Counted from the first letter of the stretch, positions 48,301-61,600 are shown. The stretch is 64,000 bases of DNA from Eudorina sp. 2006-703-Eu-15 (GCA_003117195.1 BDSI01000119.1:321188-385187), one strand, 5' to 3'. Program-made: numbers and translations. The notes: generated by a model not told the origin, from the letters alone.

Positions 48301-49739
48301 ACATGACTGCCGGCCCCAACAGGTCCTCGTACGGTACGGCATTCGCGCAGTCACGCGGCGTGGCCTGCCTACGCGGCGCCTGCCGTAGTGGCCAGGAGGA
48401 AGTAGGATGGGCAGCGCCGGACAGGCTGTCATTGGTGGGCGGCAGTGCAGGCGGCAGGACGGGGCCCAGCAGGGGTGGCAGACCCGGGGGCTGCTGCGGG
48501 GACGGAGGCAGCTGCGCCGTCGGCTGCGGCAGCAGCAGGTACGACAGCAGTTGGGTGACGTGGCTGACGTGCAGCTGGTGGGGTCCCGCCAGGCCGCTGA
48601 ACCACTGCGCGAGCAGGTGGCCCCCCTGGAGCAGGTCCAGGTGGCCCTCCTGGAGAGGGGCCGGGGAGGATCGACATCGGGGTGGGAGCTGAGGAGGGGA
48701 GGTGGGCGCGGGCAAGGGGGAGGATTCCGACTACGGCCGACAAAGGCGCACCAACTGATCGCGAATGCGACCGTACGGCACACAACGTCCCAGCGCAGGT
48801 TAACGCGAAAACCCCTCCCGTTCGCAGTGCATCACTGACCCGTGGGTCGAGCAATTTCTCAAGGAGCAGCTCCACCCTCGCCGCCGCGTCTTCATCCAAG
48901 CTGCAGCCGCCGGGTGGGAGCTCGCCGCAGGACTGCGCCCCGGTTGGCTCTCCTCCTCCTCCCCCTCCTCCTCCTGCGGCCGACGACTCCAGCAGCACCT
49001 CCGGCCGCTGCACCGCCGATTGCGACTGGCACCCAGCCCCCAGCACGCATCTCAAACTCCCAGTGGAAGCGCCCCCCGCGATGGCGGCACAGCAGCCGCC
49101 CGCCGCCTCCGCGGGCCCCGCCCCATCTCCGGGCCCCACCGGGACGGGCCCCTCGGGCTCCTCACGCCACGCCTCCGCCCCCTCCACACCCGCTTCACCG
49201 GCATCCAGGCCCTGCAGGGAACAGTCGGCTGGGCTGCTATCGAGGCAAGAGCGGTCGCGGCGGCCGCAGGGGGAGCCGCCGAGGTGAGGACGTCCGTGGA
49301 GCCGGCGCCACCTCAGTAGCAGCGGCAGCTGCTGGAGCGCCGGGGCCCTTCTCAAAGCATGACCGGGGGCCCTTTCGCCGCTGTCGGTGCGCCCGGGCGG
49401 CCCACACAGCAGCCGCTCTTCCCCATCGGGTCCGGCGGGCGACCGCCTCTGCGGCAGTGGCTGCGGCTCCGCACCCCGCCAGCAGCTCGGTGCTGAGTCA
49501 GCAGGTGCCTGGGTGCTGCGAGGCAGCGGAGCAGGGGCAGCGCCACTGCGGTGCGGGTCGACAGCGCCGGCCCCGGCCGCAGGTTTCCGCAGTGCGGGCG
49601 CAGCCGGTGCAGCCGCTACGTTATGGCGTCGCAGCCGCAGGGCGCTCGAGGCGGCGAAGAGCAGCTCGGACCCCAGCAGCGCGAGGCGCGCGCGGGGCGG
49701 CAGGGCCGCGGTGGTGGCGAACAACACCAGCAGCGACAG
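42344..49739 (-). CDS. Large alpha/beta-hydrolase with low-complexity inserts, 5' end unresolved
   Basis: Exons 49739-48840, 48649-46328, 45946-45819, 45305-44599, 44182-44025 and 43759-42344 (stop) join in phase, at least 1876 aa. The catalytic core is spread over exons 2-6. Oxyanion strand: SPLVFLHGIGLGLTPYLRLL then VYAVQYKHVSMRL. Nucleophile elbow: LLAHSYGTLIASALIK. Then LTLVDPVCFAMFLPHLVRNA, LVVAEFHCSVALRRRLDWAR, the acid region VVLCGRDNLVPV, and a likely catalytic His in QLGHGGFLADEDC. A Ser-Asp-His triad is thus present by pattern. Low-complexity inserts include a His-rich run near 45240-45160 and the long C-terminal tail. The N-terminal part begins with hydrophobic sequence after an acceptor at 49740, so an upstream exon with the start is missing. 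Probably a membrane-associated lipase/esterase; substrate unknown. Confidence 0.84.
46079..46099 (+). repeat. (CT)n repeat in hydrolase intron
   Basis: Short CT run in the intron between 46328 and 45946. Confidence 0.85.
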
Positions 49740-51280
49740 CTGCACGCAGGTGTGAGGGGGTTAGGGACGTACGGCAGTGGAACACAAAGTTCGGGTAGGG
49801 TTGCGTCATCGAGCAGAGGAAGCGTTGATGCGGTCACGAGTTCTGGCCGGTTGGTTTCTGCCCAGTCCCAGCTTAACTTGCGTGTCGCTGGGCCATCCTC
49901 AATCTCAAACATTTTTTATTTTCTTAGCGTTCGTTGGTATGAAGCCGCGACGGTAACGCAGCCGGCCTCGACGACCGCCTACGACCCGCGCTCGCAGGCC
50001 GGTCCGCGGAACGCATTCTGAATTGAATGCGACAAAGTCAACAGTGCATTTTGAGGCTCTCAAAAAAATAAAGCGAGGGGTCTGTTGCTTCTGGGAAGCA
50101 CCAGCGAAATGAGGCCATAACACGTCAACCAGCGACCAAAACCCTACTTCACACAATACTCAACCCTCAATAGACTCACCAGAGACGTGACATCAAGACT
50201 GGGTAAGGAATTCGAAAGAATTCGGGGTGGGAACCTGTGACAAGGGCTCTTTCGTTCGAGCATAGCGACGGGCAGTTACATGCCGACAATTTGTTTACAA
50301 TACAAATGAAACATACAACCAGATTACAGGACAATTATATTGCATATTTGTTCAACAGTCAAATACGAATACACGGAAGGCACAGCGACGAAATTCGAGC
50401 TCGTAACCGTTCTGACGTCATCCTGCACACGGGGCGGGGCGGGTTTGCAGTCCGGCCCACGCGCCCTTTTGTCTACACCTCCCCACAACCCACATTACCC
50501 TGGGAATTATGCAACAGTTCTACCTCCGGGCTGACGCGCACCAGCCAGCCTGGCCGGGACTGCTCGCAAGCCCTCGCAGCTGCTGCAGACCCAGAGAACT
50601 GTCGGGGGAAACAGCCGGCAAGGGACGTCCTTGCCACCTTGCCGCCACCACAAAGTCGCCCCCTGCACATACGAGCACTTATGATGCATCCTCGCGCAGC
50701 CAAGTCATATTCTCAGGCATACCAAGATGCCTCAACCATCCAATCCGATCCCTTTGAATCCAATGTGCAAAATTGCGCGATGAGGCGTGCAGTTATGCGT
50801 TATGCGTCGGTGTGTTCATTGTGCGGTCTTACCGTATGGGAAGAGGGCGGGGGCAGCCTCAGTCCCGGACGCAGACCCCCGCCACACCGGCCCCGCTGCC
50901 TCCACCTCATCACGTCCATTGCCGGCCAGGTCAAGCCAGGTCAGCGTCACCTTAGCGCCAGGCCCACACTCTCCACTCTGTGCCAGGCCCACCCGCCCGT
51001 CCGCGCCTCAACTCCAGGAACCCCGACAGCTACCCAGTCCCCGGAGGACTGCGGGCCCCCGGGGATGCAGTGCAGCTCTTCCCACCCGCCCCATATCTAC
51101 ACGCCTGCCAAGGAGCACGACGTTGTGGCACCTGCCACCGTTGTCCCGTGCCCCCCCTCTGTCCCTGTTTTCCTTTCTGCCCCCTCCCCTGCCCTCCATT
51201 TGCCGTTCGCCCTCCCCGTCCCGACCCACCCGCGGCTGCACACACCCACGCCCCAGCAGCTGCCGCACAGCCCACGTCCG
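49740..51280. other. Spacer between hydrolase and glutamine synthetase genes
   Basis: Should contain the hydrolase 5' exon and promoter and the glutamine synthetase 3' UTR. On the minus strand TGTAA words occur at 50280-50276 and near 50327, about 1 kb past the synthetase stop. The long plus-strand ORF here overlaps the synthetase end and is not credible. Confidence 0.45.
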
Positions 51281-54200
51281 CTACGAGTACCGGAGCAGCA
51301 TGTCCCGCGGGTTGTCGTTGGGTGCCTGCTGCACCTCCGCCTCCCGCACCGCCAGGTACGCGTCCAGGAGCGGCTGACCGATGGCTACGGGGCGGCAAAG
51401 GGGAAGGGGGAGGGAAGAGAAGGGGAGCGGGTAAGAGGTCTGTGACTGGACAAGCGACCCCAAGGAAGTTGATCCGCACCGCGGCAGGCTTGCTTGCTTG
51501 CTGTCAGGGATAAAACATCACCCTGTGGAAGGATGCGGAAACAATATCACGCATTTCGTGGTGCCGTACTCAAATGACCTGCGCTGAACGGCTACGCGGC
51601 AGGAGCTGTGCAGGAGGTCAACACACTGCGGGCGCATTGGTTTCGAGGTGGTATTGCACTGCTGCGCCAGGGCGTCGGGCCCTTGGTCAGGCACTGTCCG
51701 GATGTGGTGGTCCCAAGGATCAACCGTGAGGTGTTTTCGCTCTCCCCCCGCTGCGTACCCACCTTCCGCCATAGCCGCCTTGAACGACACCCCCGTCCGC
51801 TCGCTCTGAGCAACAGAGGGGGCATCAGCGCAGCGGGTAAAACGCCAGAGGGAGGGGGACCGTAGGCAGCAAGCCGGGCAGTCAGAAACAGAAGCAGGAG
51901 CACAGCGCATGCCGCCAGGGAGCCAGGAGGTGAGCACATGCACGCACCCCTTGTGAGTGAGGCACGCGGGAGCTGGCCAGGGGAAGGGGTGGCTGCTGTG
52001 GCTGCACACGACAAGACACACGCGAGGCTACCTGCTGACCAAGGAAGCACTCGGCTGCTTTACCCGGCGGCGATTTCGCGCAAAGTACCGTACAGGTGGT
52101 AAGGTGACCGCCCATCCCACTGCGCCGGCCCCACGAGAGGACTGTGAGGAACGCTGCTGCTGCTGCTTCTATCGTGTACACATTGAAGGCATCAAATGAC
52201 GACGGCGATGTCCTCACGGGCCCTAGAGGTCCCCCTGGGGCCAGAAGGTGTTACTGTCCTTGCCGTATCACCGCCCTGCTGTGCCCACGCCGTACCCACC
52301 TTGAGGAGACCCAGCGCCGCGCCCAAGCTGGTGGGCAGCGGCCGAACCCCCACCCGCGCCGCCGCCTCCGCGTCCAGCTCACCGGGGGCCACCTGGCAGG
52401 GCTCAGGCAGGGACAGCTTGGCGAAGATGCCTGAGGCGTGGGACAGGGACAGGGACAGGGCGACCGACCGGAGCGGGCGCATGAGTCATGCGCAAGGCTC
52501 TTGCAGCTGAAAGCCGAGGGACGATGTATTACAGGCCATCGCTATCGTGCAAAGGGGCCCCGCACGAGGGATTGAAGGAGACAGGAAAAAGGGAGAAACA
52601 CGCGGCACGGTGGGTCAACGGGGGCTTGGTGAACTGGGACTGGCAGACCCACGGGTCTCCGAGCTCAATGCCGGTCAGGGAGGACCCATCACGGCTTCGC
52701 CAGGGAGATGCTTTATGCAGCCAACGGAAGACAGGCTTCGGAGCCCATGAACAAGCACAGCAGAACACGATGCGGTGCCCCTGTCCCTATCCGCATGCAC
52801 AGATCAGCGGGGGGGGAGGGGAATCCATATTGCGAAGCAGTGGAGACCCACTCCGCTGCTGGAGGCCGCCTCCGGGAGGTTTGCGAAAGAGGTGCTTTCG
52901 CGGCTGAGTGCCAACTGTTCGGGGGGTCAGGGCAGTGATCCATACCCCCAGACACGCCCCCGCCACGCCGCCCCGCTCCTCACCTAGCATGCCCGCCACC
53001 ATGATGGCACTGAGCGCCACGTAGGGGTTGGCGGTGCCGTCCATGGCCTTGTACTCCACGTGCATCATGTCCAGCCGGTGGGGCCCGGGGGCCGTCACCC
53101 GCAGCGGCACCTCCCGGTTGTTGTAGCCCCACGCCGCATGCGCACCCGCCCAGGCCCCGGGCCGCAGCCGCTCGTAGCTGTTGGGCGAGGGCGCCGTGAA
53201 GGGCAGCAGCACGTCCAGGTACGCCAGGACGCCCCCCAGGAAGGACAGCATCTCCAGGGAGGGAACGTGCGGGCGAGGACCCGCGCCTTGTCCCGCCGCC
53301 GGCTCGTGGCCCGTGGCTGAGACCCGCCGGGCGCGCGCGCTGGGGAGCGGGCCGCCGGGACCCGCAGTGGCGGCGGCGGCGGCGGTGGGCTCGCTCCTGC
53401 GAGGTGGCGGCAGCTCGGGCTCCGGGTGGGGCACCACGGTGTCCGCGGCGGCGGTGATGACGGCGCGCGCGGCGGCCTCCAGCCCGTCGGGTGAGGAGGA
53501 GAAGCTGCCGCCCTCCAGCGGGTCGTTCATGTGGCACTTGCCGTTCTGGGGGGGGGGGGTGTACCGCAGGGCCGCCAGGGTACGGTAGCGGCGTTCCGGT
53601 GCGTCATCGAGTAACGAAAACAGAAGGTTGCGGCGCAACACCCGTGGGCGGTGGCAGGGGGGGCGGTGGCAGGGGGGGCGAGGGCAGGTGGGGCGGACTC
53701 CGGTGGTGCCCAGGAGGTGGAGAAAACCACCCGGCCGGCAGTGCGGTCTGCTGGCTGCTCAAGCCCTGGGATTGCGACCAGATGGACGGACGAGCGCCGG
53801 TGGGTGTCCCATGGCCGATGGCCCAGCCCACCAACTCGACTGTGCTCTGCGCTCAGCAAACTAGATAGAGCGCCTGAAAAGCTCGATGACTACATTAAAT
53901 AGATGGATGGATGAATGAATGCAAGGGGTATTCCATACCGTGTCCGAAATGGTTGCCGCGAGAAGGTGGCGGTGCGGATGCGATGATTTTGGAGACGTTG
54001 CGCCACCCGCCTCCCATCCCCCCCCCCCCGCAGCTGGCCTATACCTTCCACAGACTGAAGTGGACGTGGAGGCCGCTGCCTGCGGCGTCGGGAACGGGCT
54101 TGGGCAGGAAGGACACCGCCAGGCCGTGACTGCGGGGCGGTCAGGCGCGCGGGGTGAGCGGCTCGCGGTCGGTGAGCAGCGGTGGGTAACGGAACAAACT

Positions 54201-57146
54201 AAGACCGCAGGTAGTGAGGAACGGTTGCGGTCGGGGTTACCAACCCCGCATTGACTAGCGGATGCGGTCAGGGCAGCCAAGCCAGCACGGCATGGCTAGG
54301 TGGGTCCAACACTGCGTACAACAAGGCTCATCGGGCCCTGGCGGTCACACCCTTGCGCCTCCCCGCCACCACCAGCCGCGATTGCGCACCCGCCTCCCGT
54401 ATTCTGGGAGTGTGGGCCATGGCCCTCCCCAGATGCAGATGCGCAGCCGGGCCCCGCTTACCCCGCCCACACCACGCCCTCCAAAAGACCAAAACAAGCG
54501 CCATCTGCAATTGGAGATACCCATCGTCGGGCGGGCTTCTCATTAAAAACCCATCGCTTCTTCCCCGGCGGACACCGCCCCCGTGACCTGCCGTACACCC
54601 ACCTGCCCGCCACCCCGACCAGCGCCTCCTTGGCCAGCAAGAGCTTGTCCGCTACCTCCACAGGATCGCCGTACATGAGGGAGATCTCGAACTGACCTGC
54701 ACGGCAGAGGTGCAGGGCAGACGGGGAGGCGTGCGGGGTTTAAATTGTAAAAAGAAATAAACCCGAAGAACGAACCCCTGCACACACCCGGGCGTGCGGG
54801 GACTTTCGGGGCAACCCCCTTTTATTTTCCCCCAGGATGTGCACCCAAGCGACCGTGCGCCCACCTGCGGCAACTCCAACACCCACAACAGCCGCTGCAA
54901 CCTTTCGTTCCTACAACGTCAGCAGCCGCATGATCCGTGCCCGAGTGCTGGTTGCAGGATCTCAAGCACCCTTGCGCTCTCAGCTCTTGCATCTCACAAG
55001 CACCAAGAGATTGAGCGGCGCAATGGCTGAGCGGAGGGCCTCGACGCGTGTGCATGTGGATGTGTTTTAGAGAGACAACCCGGCCCACCCGCCCGTGTGC
55101 GCGTGTGCATGTGTATGAGAAAACCGGGCCACCAGACGGGAAGGGTGTGTGTCCCCTGTCCGCACCTGGGGCGCTCTCCGCGTGCCACTGCACCACCTCG
55201 ATGTCCATGGCCTCCAACGCCTCCACCATGTGGTCCAGCACTGGCATGCATGCGCAGTCACAGACAGACAGACACACGACCATGGAGAGGGTGAGGACGC
55301 AGCACAACGGACACAAAGGGGGGTAGGACCCCGGCCACCGTCAGCTGCGGCTGGTGCGCAGCGGGACCAATGCCGCATCGGCCGATCCGTGGCGGGTGTG
55401 AGATCGACACACGCCCGCTGGGAGCGGCTCGCGATCCTAGCCCAGCCCGCCCTCGGCCCGCCCAGTGGAGCCCCCCGCCCCACATCCCTGGTCGACCAAT
55501 GATCTTCTTTCCGATGATGCAAGGGGCCTCAGGTAAACGTCCTGTCGTCCGTCGCAAGCACCCCCTCGAGCACTCACGTCGTCGTACTTGCTTCCCACGC
55601 ACCCACGCCCCGCCATGTTACACTTGTCGACCAGCCGACCAACGCGCCTGGTTTGCGGCCGCGGCTGCCGCCTCTCCCTCCCCCTCTCTCAGGATATCGC
55701 ATGCCGGCAAGGGTCCCCCCCAAGGGCGCCATCCCGAAGCGTCGCCCCCTCCCTCCGCACCTCTGGCCTGGCGGTCCAGCGCACTGCTCTGGCAATACAG
55801 GGACCCGTCCACGGGCCGCCACCCCGAGCCCCGCAGGCTCTCCTCGCCCGGGGGTGCCCGCTCCAACAGCAAGAACTCGATCTCGAAGCCCGCCTGCAAG
55901 GGATGGGTCGGTCGGTTGGTACGTCGGTCGGTTGGTACGTCGGTCGGTTGGTACGTCGGTCGGTTGGTCCGTCGGTCCGTCGAGCGGGGGCCTGAGAGGA
56001 ACGGCCACGAGGTGGGCTGCCAGCTCCCAACGGCTGTCGATGAGCAGCTATCCCCCAGCGTCCCATAGCCGTAGCTCAAACCCGCCAGCCACCGACCTTC
56101 ATCGTCAGCCCGAAGTTGTCTTGGAGCATCTTGCAGGTATTGCGGAGCGCGCGGCGAGGACAGCAGTCCCACGGTGTTTCTGAGGCCGAAACAGTATCCG
56201 GCGGCGCCAGAAGGACATGGCGACCATGTCACGAGGATGGAGGGCGAAACGAATGAGTGGCCTAATGATGGGCTACTGGGGCGGTTGGGTTCGCATGATG
56301 TGGTCGGCCATCGTGCCACGCGGTGTCAATCCATAGAAAGAGCAGCGGTGAAGATTCAGCTGCGGGGCTGTGGTCCTGCCACACGTGTGTTGCGGCGGGA
56401 GGCAGCTACCCGCACTCACCGCTCCTGGGCGCCTCAAACTCCACAACCGCCATCTGGTGTCCAGGACACCAGGGGAGCGCGACGCGGGACGATTCGACGG
56501 GCTTCATCCGCGCCTCTCCCACTGCCGTGAGTCCGGCGTTGGGAGCGGGACTGTCACCGTAGGCGGGCATCGCCATGCACGCCGTAGTGATGCCCAGCCC
56601 ACAGTGCTGCAGGGCCCCGTACCGGTGGCCCGTCACCACCCTGTTGTTGGAATACACAAAGGCAATCGATCCATTCAACGGACCAGAAAACGGCAGAAGG
56701 CAGTCAGATAGCTCGGTGTTGTGCGACCGTCAGGTGGTGTGCTGCAGCCGGCGATGCTGTCCGTATCACCGTAAACCGTGCGAACGACACGGTCCCTCCC
56801 AAGGCACTGCATGACTTGCTGGCTGCTTTACCTGCAGACGTATTGAAGGGGAAAAACATCACATATTAGTAGGCTGGGATTGACTGTTTCCGGACATAGA
56901 CGGCACTGAGGCGCACCTGCATCGACGAATACCAGCTGTATCACACCACAGCAAGCGTATAGATTTCGCTGTTTTTGCTTCAACACGCTTGAGAGTGGGC
57001 TCCGCATGGGCTGCCGTGGATTCTGATCCTGCATTCGGAGTTTCTAAAGAACCGATGAGTGCAGGTGCTGGATTTACAGCTGTTTGAGCAATACCGGTTT
57101 GCTCGCTGTGAGTTGTGAAGTCCAACGCTCTTAGGAAGCGTGCCAT
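51281..57146 (-). CDS. FluG/type-I-like glutamine synthetase, complete, 586 aa
   Basis: Eleven exons with fully consistent phases: 57146-56917, 56640-56420, 56179-56097, 55893-55761, 55240-55166, 54696-54603, 54129-54045, 53545-52984, 52430-52300, 51805-51763 and 51384-51281. Landmarks in order: [118 protein letters not shown], the Glu/Arg region [15 protein letters not shown], and [18 protein letters not shown]. The protein resembles the prokaryotic-type GS domain found in fungal FluG and plant nodulin/GS fusions, rather than standard GSII. No amidohydrolase domain is attached. Exon 8 carries an Ala/Pro-rich insert of about 75 aa before the [14 protein letters not shown] strand. Metal and substrate residues are present by pattern; whether it makes glutamine or another gamma-glutamyl amide is unknown. 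Confidence 0.92.
55908..55985 (+). repeat. 16-bp minisatellite in glutamine synthetase intron
   Basis: About four copies of GGTCGGTTGGTACGTC in the intron between exons 3 and 4. Confidence 0.9.
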
Positions 57147-57680
57147 CCCTGTGAATACGTGTTGTGCTATCAAAACAGTTGCATGCTTTTCGAGAATTGT
57201 TTAATTCGGCTTTATCATAATGCCTTAGGTTGGCTTGGCTCAAGGTAAAATTGCCATCAACGGCTACCGTACCGGACGGATTATGATAATTGTTACAGCT
57301 TACGGAGCGAAGGCATTTTCCTAGCGATTTGCGTACATCAGTTCGTAACAATTTACTTCAATATGCTTAACATAGCATCTGCGTCAGAGCCACTCCCGGG
57401 GTTCTTCTGTTTGGGGTTCCCCAGCCTTGCTATTACTTCCTCTCGCTCCCGCAAGCGCCCGGCCCAAATGACTACACGCGCCCATCAGAATGCAATACAA
57501 CAACTCAAGGACCTAGCTTATGTGAAGGAGGGCAGGCGATGTGCCAGACGTCAGCCAGGACCTCCCGTCGTGCGCCCATCGTCACCCTTCGTCACATATA
57601 CCATTAGGATTCGCAGCTGATATTCTAGCCGGAGCGTGGGGAACCGTAGCTTCGACGACTATGTACAGGCGTCAATTGAT
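57147..57680. other. Upstream region of glutamine synthetase
   Basis: AT-richer sequence expected to hold the promoter. A plus-strand ATG ORF (57363-57620, 85 aa) has no recognised features. Confidence 0.4.
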
Positions 57681-57689
57681 GGGTGCGTG

Positions 57690-58100
57690 GGTGGATGGTT
57701 GGATGGATGGATGGATGACCAGAACGGCCCCCTTTTGTCAATAAAGACAGCGAATCCGCAAAAGAACAGCCCGGAACAGCCGCCCCTCCCCGCCCTCGGG
57801 CACTTGGATGGGATGGATGGGTGGAAGAGCCTATCAGCTCCCCTCGGGCAATCTGAAGGATGGATTGCTTGGCGGATCAGCGAGCCCCGCCCCTCCCCGC
57901 CCGTGGGACACTTGGATGGGATGGATGGTCGGAACAGCCCCACTTTCTCCCCGGGCACTTGGATGGGTGGATGGATGAGCAGAACATACAGCCCCTCTTC
58001 CCCGCCGTTGGGGCACATGAATGGATGTGGTGGATGGGCGGAACAGCCCATCAGCCCCCCTCGGGCAACTGGACAGATGGATTGGCGGAACAGCCCCCCC
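57690..58100 (+). repeat. Degenerate GGATGGATGG-rich repeat units
   Basis: Irregular units of roughly 60 bp share GGGCACTTGGATGGGATGGA-like and GGAACAGCCC words. The first unit contains the 21-bp word shared with 7112 (at 57734-57754). Confidence 0.75.
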
Positions 58101-58112
58101 TCCCCACTTGGG

Positions 58113-58328
58113 CTCCCAGGCTCGGCCTCCCAGGCTGGGGCTCCCAGGCTGGGGCTCCCAGGCTGGGGCTCCCAGGCTGGGGCTCCCAGGCTGGGGCTCC
58201 CAGGCTACCCAGGCTGGGGCTCCCAAGCTGGGGCTCCCAGGCTGGGGCTCCCAGGCTGGGGCTCCCAGGCTGGGGCTCCCAGGCTGGGGCTCCCAGGCTG
58301 GGGCTCCCAGGCTGGGGCTCCCAGGCTT
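58113..58328 (+). repeat. 14-bp minisatellite (CAGGCTGGGGCTCC)
   Basis: About 15 head-to-tail copies, with a few variants near 58200 and 58226. Confidence 0.95.
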
Positions 58329-58696
58329 GGGTAAGGACAAGCAGTGAATGGGACGGATATTATGATCATGCACATACAGATCGTTGGGTTGTTGTTGCGA
58401 GCAGGGAGGGAGTAATGATTATGTGTGGGGCACATATATATACAGCGGGACGTTGCGGAACTGAGGGTACCCACGGGGCGGGGTCGGATTCCCAGAAGTG
58501 TGGTGTCACGGAATACCCGACTTATAAAATAGGTAACTTCATGTATCTGGATACCTGTTTTGTTGTATCGGATACCTCATAGCGAGTAATGGTTATGCGG
58601 TTTCAAGTACCGTAGTGCCGTACCCTACTCTTGAATTGCTTGGGGGCCTCCGGAAAAAACGCTTGAAATTTTGCACTGTTCCATGCATTTGGTGAC

Positions 58697-61600
58697 GACA
58701 CCTTTACATGATGGCGGCCCCGCCTGCGTCAATTCGCAAGCAGTACGGTCTCTCTGTGCCCCACCCTCCGCCAGGCTGTGGAATCGTGGCGGGGGTGGTG
58801 ACGGCCCAGCAACAGCAGGCGACGAAGTGCACCCCCATATGGCTGCCGCACAGCCTTCCCGCTGCTTGCGAATTAATTCCCCCGACACCTTTACATGATG
58901 GCGGCCCCGCCTGCGTCAATTCGCAAGCAGTACGGTCTCTCTGTGCCCCCCCCGCCAGGCTGTGGAATCGTGGCGGGGTGGTGACGGCCCAGCAACAGCA
59001 GGCGACGAAGTGCACCCCCATATGGCCGCCGCACAGCCTTCCCGCTGCTTGCGAATTAATTCCCCCGACACCTTTACATGATGGCGGCCCCGCCTGCATC
59101 AATTCGCAAGCAGTACGGTCTCTCTGTGCCCCCCCCTCCTCCAGGCTGTGGAATCGTGGCGGGGGTGGTGACGGCCCAGCAACAGCAGGCGACGAAGTGC
59201 ACCCCCATATGGCCGCCGCACAGCCTTCCCGCTGCTTGCGAATTAATTCCCCCGACACCTTTACATGATGGCGGCCCCGCCTGCGTCAATTCGCAAGCAG
59301 TACGGTCTCTCTGTGCCCCCCCGCCAGGCTGTGGAATCGTGGCGGGGGTGGTGACGGCCCAGCAACAGCAGGCGACGAAGTGCACCCCCATATGGCTGCC
59401 GCACAGCCTTCCCGCTGCTTGCGAATTAATTCCCCCGACACCTTTACATGATGGCGGCCCCGCCTGCGTCAATTCGCAAGCAGTACGGTCTCTCTGTGCC
59501 CCCCCCGCCAGGCTGTGGAATCGTGGCGGGGGTGGTGACGGCCCAGCAACAGCAGGCGACGAAGTGCACCCCCATATGGCCGCCGCACAGCCTTCCCGCT
59601 GCTTGCGAATTAATTCCCCCGACACCTTTACATGATGGCGGCCCCGCCTGCATCAATTCGCAAGCAGTACGGTCTCTCTGTGCCCCCCCCTCCTCCAGGC
59701 TGTGGAATCGTGGCGGGGGTGGTGACGGCCCAGCAACAGCAGGCGACGAAGCGCACCCCCATATGGCCGCCGCACAGCCTTCCCGCTGCTTGCGAATTAA
59801 TTCCCCGACACCTTTACATGATGGCGGCCCCGCCTGCGTCAATTCGCAAGCAGTACGGTCTCTCTGTGCCCCCCCCGCCAGGCTGTGGAATCGTGGCGGG
59901 GTGGTGATGGCCCAGCAACAGCAGGCGACGAAGCGCACCCCCATATGGCCACCGCACAGCCTTCCCGCTGCTTGCGAATTAATTCCCCCGACACCTTTAC
60001 ATGATGGCGGCCCCGCCTGCGTCAATTCGCAAGCAGTACGGTCTCTCTGTGCCCCCCCGCCAGGCTGTGGAATCATGGCGGGGGTGGTGACGGCCCAGCA
60101 ACAGCAGGCGACGAAGCGCACCCCCATATGGCCGCCGCACAGCCTTCCCGCTGCTTGCGAATTAATTCCCCCGACACCTTTACATGATGGCGGCCCCGCC
60201 TGCGTCAATTCGCAAGCAGTACGGTCTCTCTGTGCCCCTTCCCTCCGCCAGGCTGTGGAATCGTGGCGGGGGTGGTGACGGCCCAGCAACAGCAGGCGAC
60301 GAAGCGCATCCCCATATGGCCGCCGCACAGCCTTCCCGCTGCTTGCGAATTAATTCCCCGACACCTTTACATGATGGCGGCCCCGCCTGCGTCAATTCGC
60401 AAGCAGTACGGTCTCTCTGTGCCCCCCCCCGCCAGGCTGTGGAATCGTGGCGGGGTGGTGACAGCCCAGCAACAGCAGGCGACGAAGCGCACCCCCATAT
60501 GGCCACCGCACAGCCTTCCCGCTGCTTGCGAATTAATTCCCCCGACACCTTTACATGATGGCGGCCCCGCCTGCGTCAATTCGCAAGCAGTACGGTCTCT
60601 CTGTGCCCCCCCGCCAGGCTGTGGAATCGTGGCGGGGGTGGTGACGGCCCAGCAACAGCAGGCGACGAAGCGCACCCCCATATGGCCGCCGCACAGCCTT
60701 CCCGCTGCTTGCGAATTAATTCCCCCGACACCTTTACATGATGGCGGCCCGCCTGCGTCAATTCGCAAGCAGTACGGTCTCTCTGTGCCCCCCCCTCCTC
60801 CAGGCTGTGGAATCGTGGCGGGGGTGGTGATGGCCCAGCAACAGCAGGCGACGAAGCGCACCCCATATGGCCGCCGCACAGCCTTCCCGCTGCTTGCGAA
60901 TTAATTCCCCCGACACCTTTACATGATGGCGGCCCCGCCTGCGTCAATTCGCAAGCAGTACGGTCTCTCTGTGCCCCCCCCGCCAGGCTGTGGAATCGTG
61001 GCGGGGGTGGTGATGGCCCAGCAACAGCAGGCGACGAAGCGCACCCCCATATGGCCACCGCACAGCCTTCCCGCTGCTTGCGAATTAATTCCCCCGACAC
61101 CTTTACATGATGGCGGCCCCGCCTGCGTCAATTCGCAAGCAGTACGGTCTCTCTGTGCCCCCCCCGCCAGGCTGTGGAATCATGGCGGGGGTGGTGACGG
61201 CCCAGCAACAGCAGGCGACGAAGCGCACCCCCATATGGCCGCCGCACAGCCTTCCCGCTGCTTGCGAATTAATTCCCCCGACACCTTTACATGATGGCGG
61301 CCCCGCCTGCGTCAATTCGCAAGCAGTACGGTCTCTCTGTGCCCCTTCCCTCCGCCAGGCTGTGGAATCGTGGCGGGGGTGGTGACGGCCCAGCAACAGC
61401 AGGCGACGAAGCGCATCCCCATATGGCCGCCGCACAGCCTTCCCGCTGCTTGCGAATTAATTCCCCGACACCTTTACATGATGGCGGCCCCGCCTGCGTC
61501 AATTCGCAAGCAGCACGGTCTCTCTGTGCCCCCCCCGCCAGGCTGTGGAATCGTGGCGGGGGTGGTGACAGCCCAGCAACAGCAGGCGACGAAGCGCACC

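Noticed and set aside
47278..49798. Plus-strand ORFs up to 392 aa opposite the hydrolase gene
   Set aside because: Shadows of the minus-strand hydrolase exons, with Arg/Pro/Ala-rich composition and no domain.
50237..51445. 402-aa plus-strand ORF
   Set aside because: Overlaps the last glutamine synthetase exon on the other strand and has no recognised features or conserved blocks.
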